Below, one piece after another: positions 27,538 to 36,959 of a stretch of DNA of 64,000 bases (its first letter is position 1; the number at the start of each line of letters is the position of its first letter). Position numbers and translations under genes: made by a program. The DNA comes from an uncultured Flavobacteriaceae bacterium. GTDB taxonomy: Bacteria > Bacteroidota > Bacteroidia > Flavobacteriales > Flavobacteriaceae. The notes beneath the pieces were generated by a model. The model ran no database searches. It had not been told where the DNA came from and saw only the letters and a list, made by a program, of their open reading frames with translations. The DNA is taken from assembly GCA_943787365.1 (NCBI GenBank), contig CALSMD010000006.1, positions 323,984 to 387,983 on the forward strand, given 5' to 3'.

Positions 27538-28512
27538 ATGGCATTAGTAGAAGTAAAAGAATTATTAGACAGTGGTGTACACTTCGGACACCTTACAAGA
27601 AAATGGGATCCAAACATGGCTCCTTACATTTATATGGAGCGTAATGGTATTCATATCATTAACCTATATAAAACAGCTGCAAAACTTGAAGAAGCTTCAC
27701 AAGCTTTAGCAAAAATTGCAACCTCAGGTCGTAAAATCTTATTTGTTGCGACTAAAAAACAAGCAAAAGACATCGTCTCTGAAAAAGCAGCAAACGTCAA
27801 CATGCCATACATTACTGAAAGATGGCCTGGTGGAATGCTAACTAACTTTGTAACGATCCGTAAAGCTGTTAAGAAAATGGCAACTATTGATCGCATGAAA
27901 AAAGATGGTACCTTTTTAACGCTTTCTAAAAAGGAACGTTTACAGGTCGATCGTTTAAGAGCGAAACTAGAAAAAAACTTAGGATCAATTTCAGAAATGA
28001 CACGTCTTCCAGGAGCACTGTTCGTAATTGATATCAAACGTGAGCATATCGCAATTAAAGAAGCACAGAAATTAAACATTCCAATTTTTGCAATGGTAGA
28101 TACAAATTCTGATCCAAGACAAGTGGATTATGTAATCCCTGCAAATGATGATGCTTCTAAATCAATCGAAAAAATCCTTACAACTGTAACAGATGCAATT
28201 GCTGAAGGTTTAGCGGTAAGAAAAGCTGAAAAAGAAACTAAGGATGCTGAAAAAACAGCAGAGGTAGCAGCCGCTAAAGAGCCAAAGCTTGAAACAACTG
28301 AAGCAACTGAAACTAACGTTGAAGCAAAAGCAGAAGCAACTGAAGCAAAAGCAGAAACAAACGAAGCAGAAGCAACTGAAGCAACTAAAACTCCAAAAGC
28401 TAAGAAAGCCGCAGCTCCCAAAAAAGCTAAAGCTAAAAAGGTAGCCAAAAAAGAAGAGGCTCCTGCAAAAGAAGAAGTTGTAAAGGAAGAAGTTGTAAAG
28501 GAAGAAGAATAA
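27538..28512 (+). CDS. rpsB: 30S ribosomal protein S2 with long C-terminal tail
   Basis: The core (about residues 1-230) is standard S2: MALVEVKELLDSGVHFGHL, TRKWDPNMAPYIYMERNGIH, RWPGGMLTNF, and DTNSDPRQVDYVIPANDDA. The start at 27538 is the family start; an upstream ATG-like frame would add eleven atypical residues. After the core comes a tail of roughly 80-90 residues that is almost only Ala, Glu, Lys, Thr and Val, ending with KEEVVKEEVVKEEE. Such tails occur in Bacteroidota S2 proteins. It precedes tsf, with a hairpin between. Confidence 0.95.
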   Translation: MALVEVKELLDSGVHFGHLTRKWDPNMAPYIYMERNGIHIINLYKTAAKLEEASQALAKIATSGRKILFVATKKQAKDIVSEKAANVNMPYITERWPGGMLTNFVTIRKAVKKMATIDRMKKDGTFLTLSKKERLQVDRLRAKLEKNLGSISEMTRLPGALFVIDIKREHIAIKEAQKLNIPIFAMVDTNSDPRQVDYVIPANDDASKSIEKILTTVTDAIAEGLAVRKAEKETKDAEKTAEVAAAKEPKLETTEATETNVEAKAEATEAKAETNEAEATEATKTPKAKKAAAPKKAKAKKVAKKEEAPAKEEVVKEEVVKEEE

Positions 28513-28544
28513 TTAACTAATTTATAAGTAAATAAAGTAACAAC

Positions 28545-28589
28545 AAAGTCGTTCAGTTCTTCCCATGGAAAGTTTGAACGACTTTTTTT
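28545..28589 (+). terminator. Hairpin with T run between rpsB and tsf
   Basis: AAAGTCGTTCA at 28545-28555 and TGAACGACTTT at 28575-28585 pair perfectly and are followed by T residues. It would end or attenuate transcription between rpsB and tsf, so tsf may be expressed at a lower level or from its own signal. Confidence 0.75.
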
Positions 28590-28602
28590 AAACAATTAAA
28601 TC

Positions 28603-29568
28603 ATGATAAAAGTAACAGCTGCTGAAGTAAATAAATTAAGACAAGCGACGGGTGCAGGAATGATGGACTGTAAAAAAGCCTTAGTTGAAGCTGAAGGCGA
28701 TTTTGATAAAGCAATTGACAACCTTCGTAAAAAAGGGCAAAAAGTAGCCGCTAATAGAGCCGATCGCGACTCTTCTGAAGGGGCTGCTGTTGCAAAAATT
28801 AATGCTGACAATACCGTAGGTGTTGCCATCGTTTTAGGATGTGAAACGGATTTCGTTGGAAAAAACGAAAACTTTTTAGCCTTGGCGAGTCAGTTTGGAG
28901 ATATTGCACTGAACCACGACACAAAAGAAGCCTTTTTAGCGGCTGATTTTGGAGGGATGACAGTTGCCGAAAAATTAATCGAACAAACAGGCATAATTGG
29001 TGAAAAACTAGACATCAAAGCGTTTGATAAAATTGAAGCTGCGTATGTAGGTTCTTATGTTCATATCAACAAAATTGCTGCCGTTGTTGGTTTGTCTGCA
29101 AAAGTAGAAAACGCTGATGTTTTGGTAAAAGATGTTGCAATGCAAGTGGCTTCTATGGGCGCTACAACGCTTTCATACAAAGATTTTGACCCTGCATATA
29201 TTGCCTCTGAAACAGAAGCTAGAATTGCAGTAATCGAAAAAGATAATATTGAGTTAGGCCGTTTAGGAAAAACACTCAAAAATATTCCTCAGTACATTTC
29301 AATGGCACAATTAACCGCAGACGTATTGGCACAAGCTGAAGAGGCTGCAAAAGCAGAATTAAAAGCCGAAGGAAAACCAGAACAAATTTGGGATAAAATT
29401 TTACCTGGAAAAATGGAACGTTTCATTTCTGACAACACAACATTAGATCAAGAACAATGTTTGTTAGATCAAAATTTTATCAAAGACGATAAAGTAAGCG
29501 TTGCAAAATATGTTGAAAGCTTTGGAGATGTATCTATCACTAGTTTTAAACGCGTATCCCTAGGATAA
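28603..29568 (+). CDS. tsf: Elongation factor Ts
   Basis: The 321-residue protein is EF-Ts, the guanine nucleotide exchange factor for EF-Tu. The N-terminal UBA-like part has VNKLRQATGAGMMDCKKAL, a variant of the family signature, followed by GDFDKAIDNLRKKG and the core with CETDFVGKNENF. Length is as in other Bacteroidota. It lies 90 bases after rpsB and is followed by a strong terminator. Confidence 0.95.
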   Translation: MIKVTAAEVNKLRQATGAGMMDCKKALVEAEGDFDKAIDNLRKKGQKVAANRADRDSSEGAAVAKINADNTVGVAIVLGCETDFVGKNENFLALASQFGDIALNHDTKEAFLAADFGGMTVAEKLIEQTGIIGEKLDIKAFDKIEAAYVGSYVHINKIAAVVGLSAKVENADVLVKDVAMQVASMGATTLSYKDFDPAYIASETEARIAVIEKDNIELGRLGKTLKNIPQYISMAQLTADVLAQAEEAAKAELKAEGKPEQIWDKILPGKMERFISDNTTLDQEQCLLDQNFIKDDKVSVAKYVESFGDVSITSFKRVSLG

Positions 29569-29590
29569 TAAAACAACCTATATATTTATT

Positions 29591-29627
29591 AACCCCTGTT
29601 TAGCACTGCTAGACAGAGGTTTTTTTA
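29591..29627 (+). terminator. Terminator after tsf
   Basis: AACCCCTGTTTAGCA pairs with TGCTAGACAGAGGTT (one C-A mismatch and one G-T wobble), followed by a run of seven T. It lies just after the tsf stop codon and ends the translation operon before the laminarinase gene. Confidence 0.85.
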
Positions 29628-29727
29628 ATGTTATAACGAAATTTCCAACTTGTATAGTTTTTGTATAGTAAAAAAAAAATGTTCTAAACGAAAATTGTAT
29701 ATTTTTGGGCCTTTAAAATTATAACCA

Positions 29728-31299
29728 ATGAAAACTAATTATACCCATTTACTCTTTATACTTCTTGCTGTAACACAATTGTCTTTTGCACAACAAATGC
29801 CAATTGATTTTTCTGATTCTTCAGATGACTTTTGGGCTTTTGCAGGAACTGGTTTTAGCACAAGAACCGACCCTGACAATGCTGGAAATACTGTAGGGCA
29901 ATTTTATAATGACGGTTCAGATGCATGGCAAGGGTTTTCAATTGGTTTACAAAGAGCTATTGATTTGGACTTTCAAAAAACCATTTCACTATCGTTCTAT
30001 GGGTTTGATCCTAATGCACACACCATACTTCTCAAATTAGAAGATGGTGCAAATGCAGATGTTGAGGTGATTCAAAACGTGCCCAGTGGCGGTGGATGGA
30101 CCACAAATATAACATTCGATTTTGCAAATGCTCAAGTATCAGGGGTTGGTAGTCCAGTAAATGCAAGCGGAACCTATGATCGCTTGACCCTTTTTATAGA
30201 TGCTGGCGTTGCGTCCCCTGGAACCTATTTATTAGATGATATTGACGATGGCTCAGAAGAAACCGACCCACACGAATTGGATGTAATTTATGACACTTTG
30301 GTTTGGGAAGAAAACTTCGATACTCCTGGTGCTGTGAATCCAACGAATTGGCACCATCAAACTCAAGTAATTGTTCCGGGAGTTGGCTGGGCTAATAACG
30401 AGGAGCAGCATTACACCAATCGTACAGATAATTCTTTTGTAGATAATTCAGGAAATCTTAATATCGTTGCAATAAAAGAACCATGGACTGATCAAGGCTT
30501 AACAAAACAATATACCTCCGCGCGTCTCAACTCAAAGTTTGCATTTACTTACGGAAGAGTTGATGTCCGTGCAAAATTACCAAGTGATAATGGGACATGG
30601 CCTGCGATTTGGACCCTAGGTAAAAATATTTATGAGCCAGGTACTTTTTGGCATTCTGATTATGGGACAACCAGTTGGCCTGGCTGTGGAGAAATAGACA
30701 TCATGGAGCACGGCTTAGGAGCCTTAAACCATGTGTCTAGCGCACTACACACCCCCTCTAGTAGCGGTGCAACTGTAAATACTTCTGGAGTTAACGTTTC
30801 AGATGTAAACGCTAATTATCATATATATTCTATGAACTGGTCGCCAAATCAAATTACGTTTTTAGTGGACGGTGTTGGGTTTTATACCTACAATCCTTCT
30901 GACAAAAATGACAGTACATGGCCGTTTTATGAAGATCAATTTATATTGCTAAACCTCGCAATGGGAGGATATTCTGGATCGATCGATTCTAACTTTACGC
31001 AAGCCTCTATGATCGTCGATTATGTGAGAGTGTATCAGGAGGCTCCTTTGAGTATTGGTGCAGATTTAAGTTTAGACAGTACGCTAAGGATATTTCCTAA
31101 CCCTTCTACGGATAAAATTTATATTAATGCTAAAGTAGCTCTCAGTAGTTTAGCACTTTATGACTTGTATGGTAAACTGATTCTTACCAAAGAAAACGAC
31201 ATCACAAACCTTGATGTGAGCCGTTTAAATTCGGGAGTATATTTTCTAGAAGTCTATTCAAATACTGAAAAAGCAGTTAAAAAATTAATTATTAATTAA
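29728..31299 (+). CDS. Secreted GH16 family glucanase (laminarinase-like) with T9SS sorting tail
   Basis: The 523-residue protein has a signal peptide ending near SFAQQ, an N-terminal beta-sandwich domain of about 150 residues that looks like a carbohydrate-binding module, and a GH16 catalytic domain from about residue 190. The catalytic EIDIME motif is at residues 322-327, with the two Glu as nucleophile and acid/base as known in the family. GH16 enzymes of this sort cleave beta-1,3-glucans such as laminarin. The last 70 residues (RIFPNPSTDKIYIN onward) form a Por-secretion C-terminal domain for type IX secretion. It is placed between the tsf terminator and the pyrH promoter. Confidence 0.92.
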   Translation: MKTNYTHLLFILLAVTQLSFAQQMPIDFSDSSDDFWAFAGTGFSTRTDPDNAGNTVGQFYNDGSDAWQGFSIGLQRAIDLDFQKTISLSFYGFDPNAHTILLKLEDGANADVEVIQNVPSGGGWTTNITFDFANAQVSGVGSPVNASGTYDRLTLFIDAGVASPGTYLLDDIDDGSEETDPHELDVIYDTLVWEENFDTPGAVNPTNWHHQTQVIVPGVGWANNEEQHYTNRTDNSFVDNSGNLNIVAIKEPWTDQGLTKQYTSARLNSKFAFTYGRVDVRAKLPSDNGTWPAIWTLGKNIYEPGTFWHSDYGTTSWPGCGEIDIMEHGLGALNHVSSALHTPSSSGATVNTSGVNVSDVNANYHIYSMNWSPNQITFLVDGVGFYTYNPSDKNDSTWPFYEDQFILLNLAMGGYSGSIDSNFTQASMIVDYVRVYQEAPLSIGADLSLDSTLRIFPNPSTDKIYINAKVALSSLALYDLYGKLILTKENDITNLDVSRLNSGVYFLEVYSNTEKAVKKLIIN

Positions 31300-31535
31300 G
31301 CCAAGGGAATTGGAGTTCCGTATTATGTATGGTCTGGGGGTTGACACATCTTACTCAACAACCGCACGTACCTTGTATTTATAATCCACGTCTTAAAATC
31401 TCTATAAAAACCATGCGTTTTTATAGATGAAAATATAGATATAGATTTGATTCATTCTTTTAGAATTAATAAAAAACATCTAGCACCAAAAATAGATTCC
31501 GTTCAAAATTGACTAGAATCCCAAAAATCCGCTTT

Positions 31536-31562
31536 TTGGATTTAAGATATTGTGTATATTTG
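31536..31562 (+). promoter_or_regulatory. Promoter that sets the pyrH start
   Basis: A TTG at 31536-31538 and a TATATTTG at 31555-31562 are 16 bases apart. The -7 element lies over an in-frame ATG at 31552, so that ATG cannot be the start. The next ATG at 31582 lies just downstream of the expected transcript start and is the natural pyrH start. Confidence 0.65.
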
Positions 31563-31581
31563 TGCAACGAGCCACACAATT

Positions 31582-32286
31582 ATGACATACAAACGAATAT
31601 TACTCAAACTTTCTGGAGAAGCCCTGATGGGAAATCGCAATTATGGAATCGATCCTGAACGTTTGTCCGACTACGCAAATCAAATCAAACAAATTTCCGA
31701 ACAAGGCATTCAATTAGCAATTGTTATTGGTGGTGGAAATATTTTTAGAGGCGTTGCTGGTGCGAGTAATGGGATGGATCGTGTTCAAGGGGATCATATG
31801 GGAATGTTAGCTACCGTCATAAACGGTCTCGCATTGCAAAGTGCTCTTGAAAACGCTGGGGTCCCAACCCGATTACAGTCTGCCATAAAAATTAACGAAG
31901 TTGCAGAGCCTTTTATTCGGCGTCGTGCCATTCGTCACCTAGAAAAAGGACGTGTCGTCATTTTTGGAGGGGGTACAGGAAACCCTTATTTCACAACCGA
32001 TTCAGCAGCGGTTCTTCGTGCCATCGAAATTGAAGCTGATGTGATTTTGAAAGGCACTCGTGTGGATGGTATTTATAATACCGATCCAGAAAAAGATAAA
32101 ACTGCAATTAAATTTGATACCATTAGTTTTGAGGACGTGCTTAAAAAAGGACTTAAGGTAATGGATACAACGGCTTTTACATTAAGTCAAGAAAATGACC
32201 TCCCAATTATTGTTTTTGACATGAACAAAAACGGAAACCTTCTTAAAATTATTTCTGGACAAGCCATTGGAACCACCGTGAGCTAA
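31582..32286 (+). CDS. pyrH: UMP kinase
   Basis: The 234-residue protein is the bacterial hexameric UMP kinase, which phosphorylates UMP to UDP. Marks are [15 protein letters not shown], the GGGNIFRG loop, [19 protein letters not shown], and [18 protein letters not shown]. The start at 31582 is chosen because a -7 promoter element overlaps the more upstream ATG at 31552. It is followed by frr after 34 bases, the order usual in bacteria. Confidence 0.95.
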   Translation: MTYKRILLKLSGEALMGNRNYGIDPERLSDYANQIKQISEQGIQLAIVIGGGNIFRGVAGASNGMDRVQGDHMGMLATVINGLALQSALENAGVPTRLQSAIKINEVAEPFIRRRAIRHLEKGRVVIFGGGTGNPYFTTDSAAVLRAIEIEADVILKGTRVDGIYNTDPEKDKTAIKFDTISFEDVLKKGLKVMDTTAFTLSQENDLPIIVFDMNKNGNLLKIISGQAIGTTVS

Positions 32287-32320
32287 CAACACATTTACCA
32301 TACTTATAAAAGACTCAAAA

Positions 32321-32878
32321 ATGAACGAAGAAATAGAATTTATACTGGATAGCACAAAAGAAGCGATGGTAAATGCTTTAAAGCATTTAGAAAAGCAATT
32401 TATAAACATCCGCGCCGGGAAAGCGAATCCCTCAATGTTAGGAAGTGTCATGGTCGATTATTACGGGACTCAAACTCCTTTAACACAAGTCGCTAACGTG
32501 AATACACCCGATGGACGAACAATTACAGTTCAACCATGGGAAAAAGCCATGTTACAAGAAATAGAACGCGCAATTATGATTGCTAATTTAGGGTTTAATC
32601 CAATGAATAATGGCGAAACCATCATTATCAATGTGCCGCCTTTAACAGAAGAGCGCCGTCGCGAATTAGCGAAACAAGCAAAATCTGAAGTTGAAGACGC
32701 AAAAATATCGATACGTGCTGCAAGAAAAGACGCCAATTCAGAAATCAAATCTATAGAAGATGTATCTGAAGATATTAAAAAGAATGCAGAAGTAGATGTG
32801 CAACAACTTACGGACACACACGTCAAAAAAGCTGAAGACTTGTATGCTGTCAAAGAGCAAGAAATTCTCAAAATTTAA
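32321..32878 (+). CDS. frr: Ribosome recycling factor
   Basis: The 185-residue RRF dissociates post-termination ribosomes with EF-G. Its three-helix bundle is recognisable through HLEKQFINIRAGKANPSML, VMVDYYGTQTPLTQVANV and a highly charged C-terminal helix pair. Length is standard. It lies 34 bases after pyrH and probably shares its transcript. Confidence 0.96.
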   Translation: MNEEIEFILDSTKEAMVNALKHLEKQFINIRAGKANPSMLGSVMVDYYGTQTPLTQVANVNTPDGRTITVQPWEKAMLQEIERAIMIANLGFNPMNNGETIIINVPPLTEERRRELAKQAKSEVEDAKISIRAARKDANSEIKSIEDVSEDIKKNAEVDVQQLTDTHVKKAEDLYAVKEQEILKI

Positions 32879-32974
32879 TCCTTCAAAATTTTACATTTTC
32901 TTATAGAAAGTTAAACTTTCTATACCCTGTCTTTTAATTCCTTTTATTTACCTTTGACGCCATCAAAAAAGATT

Positions 32975-35368
32975 ATGTTTAAACTATTTTCAACCGGGTT
33001 TTGGGAAACCATTGCACGACTCATTTTAAGAAACAGAATTTTTATTCTCGTTCTGGTTGTACTTACTACTGGGTTTTTTTCCATGCAATGGAATAACATG
33101 CGTTTTACCTATACCGAAGCAAATCTGTTGCCAGATGACCATCCTATTAATTTAGAATACAATAATTTTCTAGATATTTTTGGAGAAGAAGGTAATTTGA
33201 TTGTAATGGGGGTCAAGGACAGTACCTTGCTCACCGTCGAAAAACTAAATGCTTGGAATACGTTTTCCAAAAGTTTTAAAACCCACCCCAATGTAGATGC
33301 TGTCATTGCCATTAAAGATTTACAAAAACTTGTTAAAAATGAGCGTAAAAAACAATTTGACCTCATCCCTTTTATCAAAGATTCTGTCCAAACACAATCG
33401 GAAGTAAATACACTAAAAAAAGCCCTTTTTGAAGACTACCCTTTTTATGACAATGTTCTTTTTAACAAAGAAACCGAGGCCATTCGCACAGCCATCTACT
33501 TAGATAAATCGATCGTCAACACCCCAGAACGAAAGGCATTTATTGAAACCTTTTTAACCCCAAAAGTAAAAGCATTTGAAGAGGCCTATGGTTTAAATGT
33601 GCGCGTATCAGGGATGCCTTATGTACGGACACTAAATTCTCAGAATATTATTGATGAAATTAGCATGTTTATTTTAGCAGCTATTTTAATCACTTCACTT
33701 ATTTTCTTTTTCTTTTTCAGGTCATTCAGAGCGACCTTTATATCCATGATTGTTGTGGTCATTGGAGTGATGTGGACCTTTGGAATTTTAGGGTTGTTAC
33801 AATATGAAATTACCGTACTCACAGCCTTGATTCCTCCTCTAATTATTGTCATTGGAATTCCAAATTGTATTTTTCTAATCAACAAATACCAGCACGAAGT
33901 CAATAATCATGGTAACAAAGCAAAATCGCTTCAACGCGTAATTTCAAAAGTTGGGAATGCGACTTTGATGACCAATGTAACTACAGCCTCAGGGTTTGCA
34001 ACCTTTATAATTACCCAAAGTAAATTGCTCACCGAATTTGGTATTGTTGCTTCACTGAGTATTATTGCCATTTTTCTGTTGTGTTTATTAATTATTCCTA
34101 TTATTTATAGCTTTATGCCAATCCCAAAAGAGAAGCATTTAGAGCATTTAAACAAACGATGGATTAACCGCCTTGGCGATTGGATCGAACATACCGTTAA
34201 GCATAAAAATATTACAATCTATATGACGGCAACTGTTTTACTCGCCATCAGCATCATTGGAATTTTTCAAATTGAAACTACGGGGAGTTTAATTGAAGAC
34301 ATGCCTAAAAAAGCGGAATTTTATAAAGACATCGAATTCTACGAAAGTGAATTTAATGGTGTGATGCCTCTAGAGATTTTAGTAGATACCAAACGTAAAA
34401 AAGGAGTCCTAAAACTCTCTACTTTAAAACGCATGAATGCACTTGAAGATTTGATTTTTGAAATTCCAGAACTTTCTAAACCCATCTCTGTAGTAAGCTT
34501 GGTGAAATATTCTAAACAAGCCTACTACAACGGAAATCCTAAATATTATCAATTGCCCTCTGCACAAGAAAATAATTTTATTTTATCCTATGCAAAAAAT
34601 GCCTCTTCAGATGTTGATTTGCTAAAAAACTTTGTCGATAGTACGGGTCGCTATGCCCGAATCACCACCTTTATGAAAGATGCTGGGATCGATAAAATGG
34701 AACGTATTGAAGAAGATCTCTTAGCAAAAATTGATAAGCTGTTCCCTAAAAAACTGTACGATGTTTCCATCACTGGAAAAGCCTATTTATTTCAAAAAGG
34801 AACCAAATATTTAGTTCGAAACTTAGTCTTATCATTGGCCTTGGCTATCTTTTTAATCTCACTATTTATGGCTTATATGTTTCGCTCATTCCGAATGATT
34901 ATCATTTCGTTAATTCCAAATTTATTACCGCTATTGGTAACAGCAGGAATGATGGGCTACTTAGGCGTCCCCATAAAACCATCAACAATATTAGTTTTTA
35001 GTATTGCTTTTGGAATTTCAGTAGATGATACCATTCATTTTTTAGCCAAATACCGACAAGAATTATTGGCGAACCACTGGAAAATTAGAAAGTCTGTCTT
35101 TTCGGCACTTCGCGAAACAGGGGTGAGTATGTTTTATACCTCCATTGTACTATTCTTTGGGTTTTCGGTGTTTATCACTTCTAATTTTGGAGGTACTGTG
35201 GCCTTAGGCGCCTTAATTTCAGCAACCTTATTATTGGCGATGTTGGCTAATTTACTGTTGTTACCTTGTCTATTGTTGTCTTTAGAACGCAGCATTGCAA
35301 ACAAGAAAGTATTGAAAAAGCCTCCACTAAATATTATTCCAGAAGAAGAAACGTTTGAAGAAGACTAA
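32975..35368 (+). CDS. RND superfamily exporter (MMPL/HAE3-like)
   Basis: The protein (about 797 residues) has the two-fold RND layout: a first helix near residue 25, a large extracytoplasmic domain, a helix bundle (about 230-380), a second extracytoplasmic domain, and a second bundle near the C-terminus. The motif SIAFGISVDDTIHFLAKYR in the second half is typical of MMPL/HAE3 and hopanoid-type exporters. The ATG at 32975 is preferred over a TTG at 32954. The transported substrate is unknown. It precedes asnS and follows frr on the same strand. Confidence 0.85.
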   Translation: MFKLFSTGFWETIARLILRNRIFILVLVVLTTGFFSMQWNNMRFTYTEANLLPDDHPINLEYNNFLDIFGEEGNLIVMGVKDSTLLTVEKLNAWNTFSKSFKTHPNVDAVIAIKDLQKLVKNERKKQFDLIPFIKDSVQTQSEVNTLKKALFEDYPFYDNVLFNKETEAIRTAIYLDKSIVNTPERKAFIETFLTPKVKAFEEAYGLNVRVSGMPYVRTLNSQNIIDEISMFILAAILITSLIFFFFFRSFRATFISMIVVVIGVMWTFGILGLLQYEITVLTALIPPLIIVIGIPNCIFLINKYQHEVNNHGNKAKSLQRVISKVGNATLMTNVTTASGFATFIITQSKLLTEFGIVASLSIIAIFLLCLLIIPIIYSFMPIPKEKHLEHLNKRWINRLGDWIEHTVKHKNITIYMTATVLLAISIIGIFQIETTGSLIEDMPKKAEFYKDIEFYESEFNGVMPLEILVDTKRKKGVLKLSTLKRMNALEDLIFEIPELSKPISVVSLVKYSKQAYYNGNPKYYQLPSAQENNFILSYAKNASSDVDLLKNFVDSTGRYARITTFMKDAGIDKMERIEEDLLAKIDKLFPKKLYDVSITGKAYLFQKGTKYLVRNLVLSLALAIFLISLFMAYMFRSFRMIIISLIPNLLPLLVTAGMMGYLGVPIKPSTILVFSIAFGISVDDTIHFLAKYRQELLANHWKIRKSVFSALRETGVSMFYTSIVLFFGFSVFITSNFGGTVALGALISATLLLAMLANLLLLPCLLLSLERSIANKKVLKKPPLNIIPEEETFEED

Positions 35369-35398
35369 CTCATACACTGTTAATTTAGCTTAAAACTT

Positions 35399-35406
35399 TA
35401 TATTTG
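35399..35406 (+). promoter_or_regulatory. -7 element before asnS
   Basis: TATATTTG at 35399-35406 matches the Bacteroidota -7 consensus. No clear TTG lies at the expected distance (GTTAAT is present instead). The asnS start codon is 20 bases downstream. Confidence 0.45.
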
Positions 35407-35426
35407 CACTATTAATAATTGTACTT

Positions 35427-36869
35427 ATGACTACCAGCACTGTTGAACATTTACTAACTCAAGAACTCAAACATACAGACATTGAGGTTAAAGGGTGGGT
35501 TCGAACATTTAGAGCGAACCGATTTATCGCTCTTAATGATGGCTCTTGTCTTCAAAGCATCCAATGTGTAGTTGATTTTGAAAGCATGGATGAAGCGCTA
35601 TTAAAACGCATCACAACAGGTGCTGCTGTACACATTAAAGGCGGTTTAGTTGAAAGTCAAGGAAAAGGACAGTCTGTAGAAGTTCAAGTGAGTTCTATAG
35701 AAATTTTGGGGGATGCTGATCCTGAAGAAGTATCAAAAACCATCCTACAACCTAAACGTCATTCCTTAGAATTTTTAAGAGAACAAGCACATTTACGAAC
35801 ACGAACCAACACCTTTAGTGCGATAATGCGACTCCGTTCATCACTCTCTTTTGCTGTTCATTCCTATTTTAATAAAAATGGGTTTTATTATATGCATGCT
35901 CCGATTGTCACTGGAAGTGATGCCGAAGGTGCCGGTGAAATGTTTCGAGTCACTACATTAGATCCAAAAAATCCACCGCTAACAGATGCCGGTGAAGTGG
36001 ATTACTCAAAAGACTTTTTCGGAAAAGAAACAAACCTAACCGTATCTGGGCAATTGGAAGCAGAAACCTATGCCATGGCACTCGGAAAGGTATATACTTT
36101 TGGGCCTACATTTAGAGCTGAAAACTCTAACACCTCGCGACATTTAGCAGAGTTTTGGATGATTGAACCTGAAGTCGCTTTTATGGATTTGGCTGGGAAT
36201 ATGGATCTTGCGGAAGATTTCATGAAGTACGTCATCAGTTACGTTTTAGAACACAATAAAGAAGATCTAGCCTTTTTAGAGCAACGTTTGGAACAAGAAG
36301 ATAAATCAAAGCCTCAAAATGAGCGGGCACCTATGCCACTTACTAAGAAACTTCGTTTTATTGTTGACAACAATTTTAAACGTGTTAGCTATACAGAAGC
36401 AATTGATATTTTACGAAACTGCAAGCCTAATAAAAAGAAGAAGTTTAAATATATTATTGACGAGTGGGGTGCCGATTTACAAAGTGAGCATGAGCGCTTT
36501 TTGGTAGAAAAATACTTTAAATGTCCTGTAATTTTATTTGATTACCCTGCAAAAATTAAAGCCTTTTATATGCGCTTGAACGAGGACGGAAAAACAGTTA
36601 GAGCCATGGATATTTTATTCCCAGGTATTGGTGAAATTGTTGGTGGATCGCAGCGTGAAGAACGATTGGACGTCTTAAAAGCAAAAATGGCAGAACTTGA
36701 CATCCCAGAAGAGGATCTTTGGTGGTATTTAGATTTAAGAAAATACGGTACGGCGGTGCACTCTGGATTTGGACTCGGTTTTGAACGTTTGGTCATGTTT
36801 GCGACTGGTATGGGTAACATTCGAGATGTCATTCCTTATCCTCGAACTCCTTTTAATGCTGAATTTTAA
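35427..36869 (+). CDS. asnS: Asparaginyl-tRNA synthetase
   Basis: The 480-residue class II synthetase has an N-terminal OB anticodon-binding domain (about residues 10-110, VKGWVRTFRANRFIALNDGS) and a catalytic domain. Motif 2 includes FGPTFRAENSNTSRHLAEFW, and motif 3 is GFGLGFERLVMFATGMGNI. These residues match AsnRS rather than AspRS, including the EFWMIEPE segment. The length is usual. It stands between the RND exporter and rpoN, each with its own AT-rich gap. Confidence 0.95.
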   Translation: MTTSTVEHLLTQELKHTDIEVKGWVRTFRANRFIALNDGSCLQSIQCVVDFESMDEALLKRITTGAAVHIKGGLVESQGKGQSVEVQVSSIEILGDADPEEVSKTILQPKRHSLEFLREQAHLRTRTNTFSAIMRLRSSLSFAVHSYFNKNGFYYMHAPIVTGSDAEGAGEMFRVTTLDPKNPPLTDAGEVDYSKDFFGKETNLTVSGQLEAETYAMALGKVYTFGPTFRAENSNTSRHLAEFWMIEPEVAFMDLAGNMDLAEDFMKYVISYVLEHNKEDLAFLEQRLEQEDKSKPQNERAPMPLTKKLRFIVDNNFKRVSYTEAIDILRNCKPNKKKKFKYIIDEWGADLQSEHERFLVEKYFKCPVILFDYPAKIKAFYMRLNEDGKTVRAMDILFPGIGEIVGGSQREERLDVLKAKMAELDIPEEDLWWYLDLRKYGTAVHSGFGLGFERLVMFATGMGNIRDVIPYPRTPFNAEF

Positions 36870-36959
36870 AGGTAACCATATTCGCATTTTTTGAAACTAA
36901 TTACTGCTTAGCATATATCTAAAGATTTTTTCTTATTTTTATATAAACCCGAAGAATAA

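Noticed and set aside
28128-28595. A minus-strand 155-residue Ser/Ala/Val-rich frame opposite rpsB
   Set aside because: It is the antisense of the Ala/Glu/Lys-rich S2 tail, whose skewed codons keep the opposite frame open. No family match or start signal supports it.
31300-31535. A further gene between the GH16 gene and pyrH
   Set aside because: No frame of convincing length or composition exists. The stretch is AT-rich spacer with the pyrH promoter at its right end.
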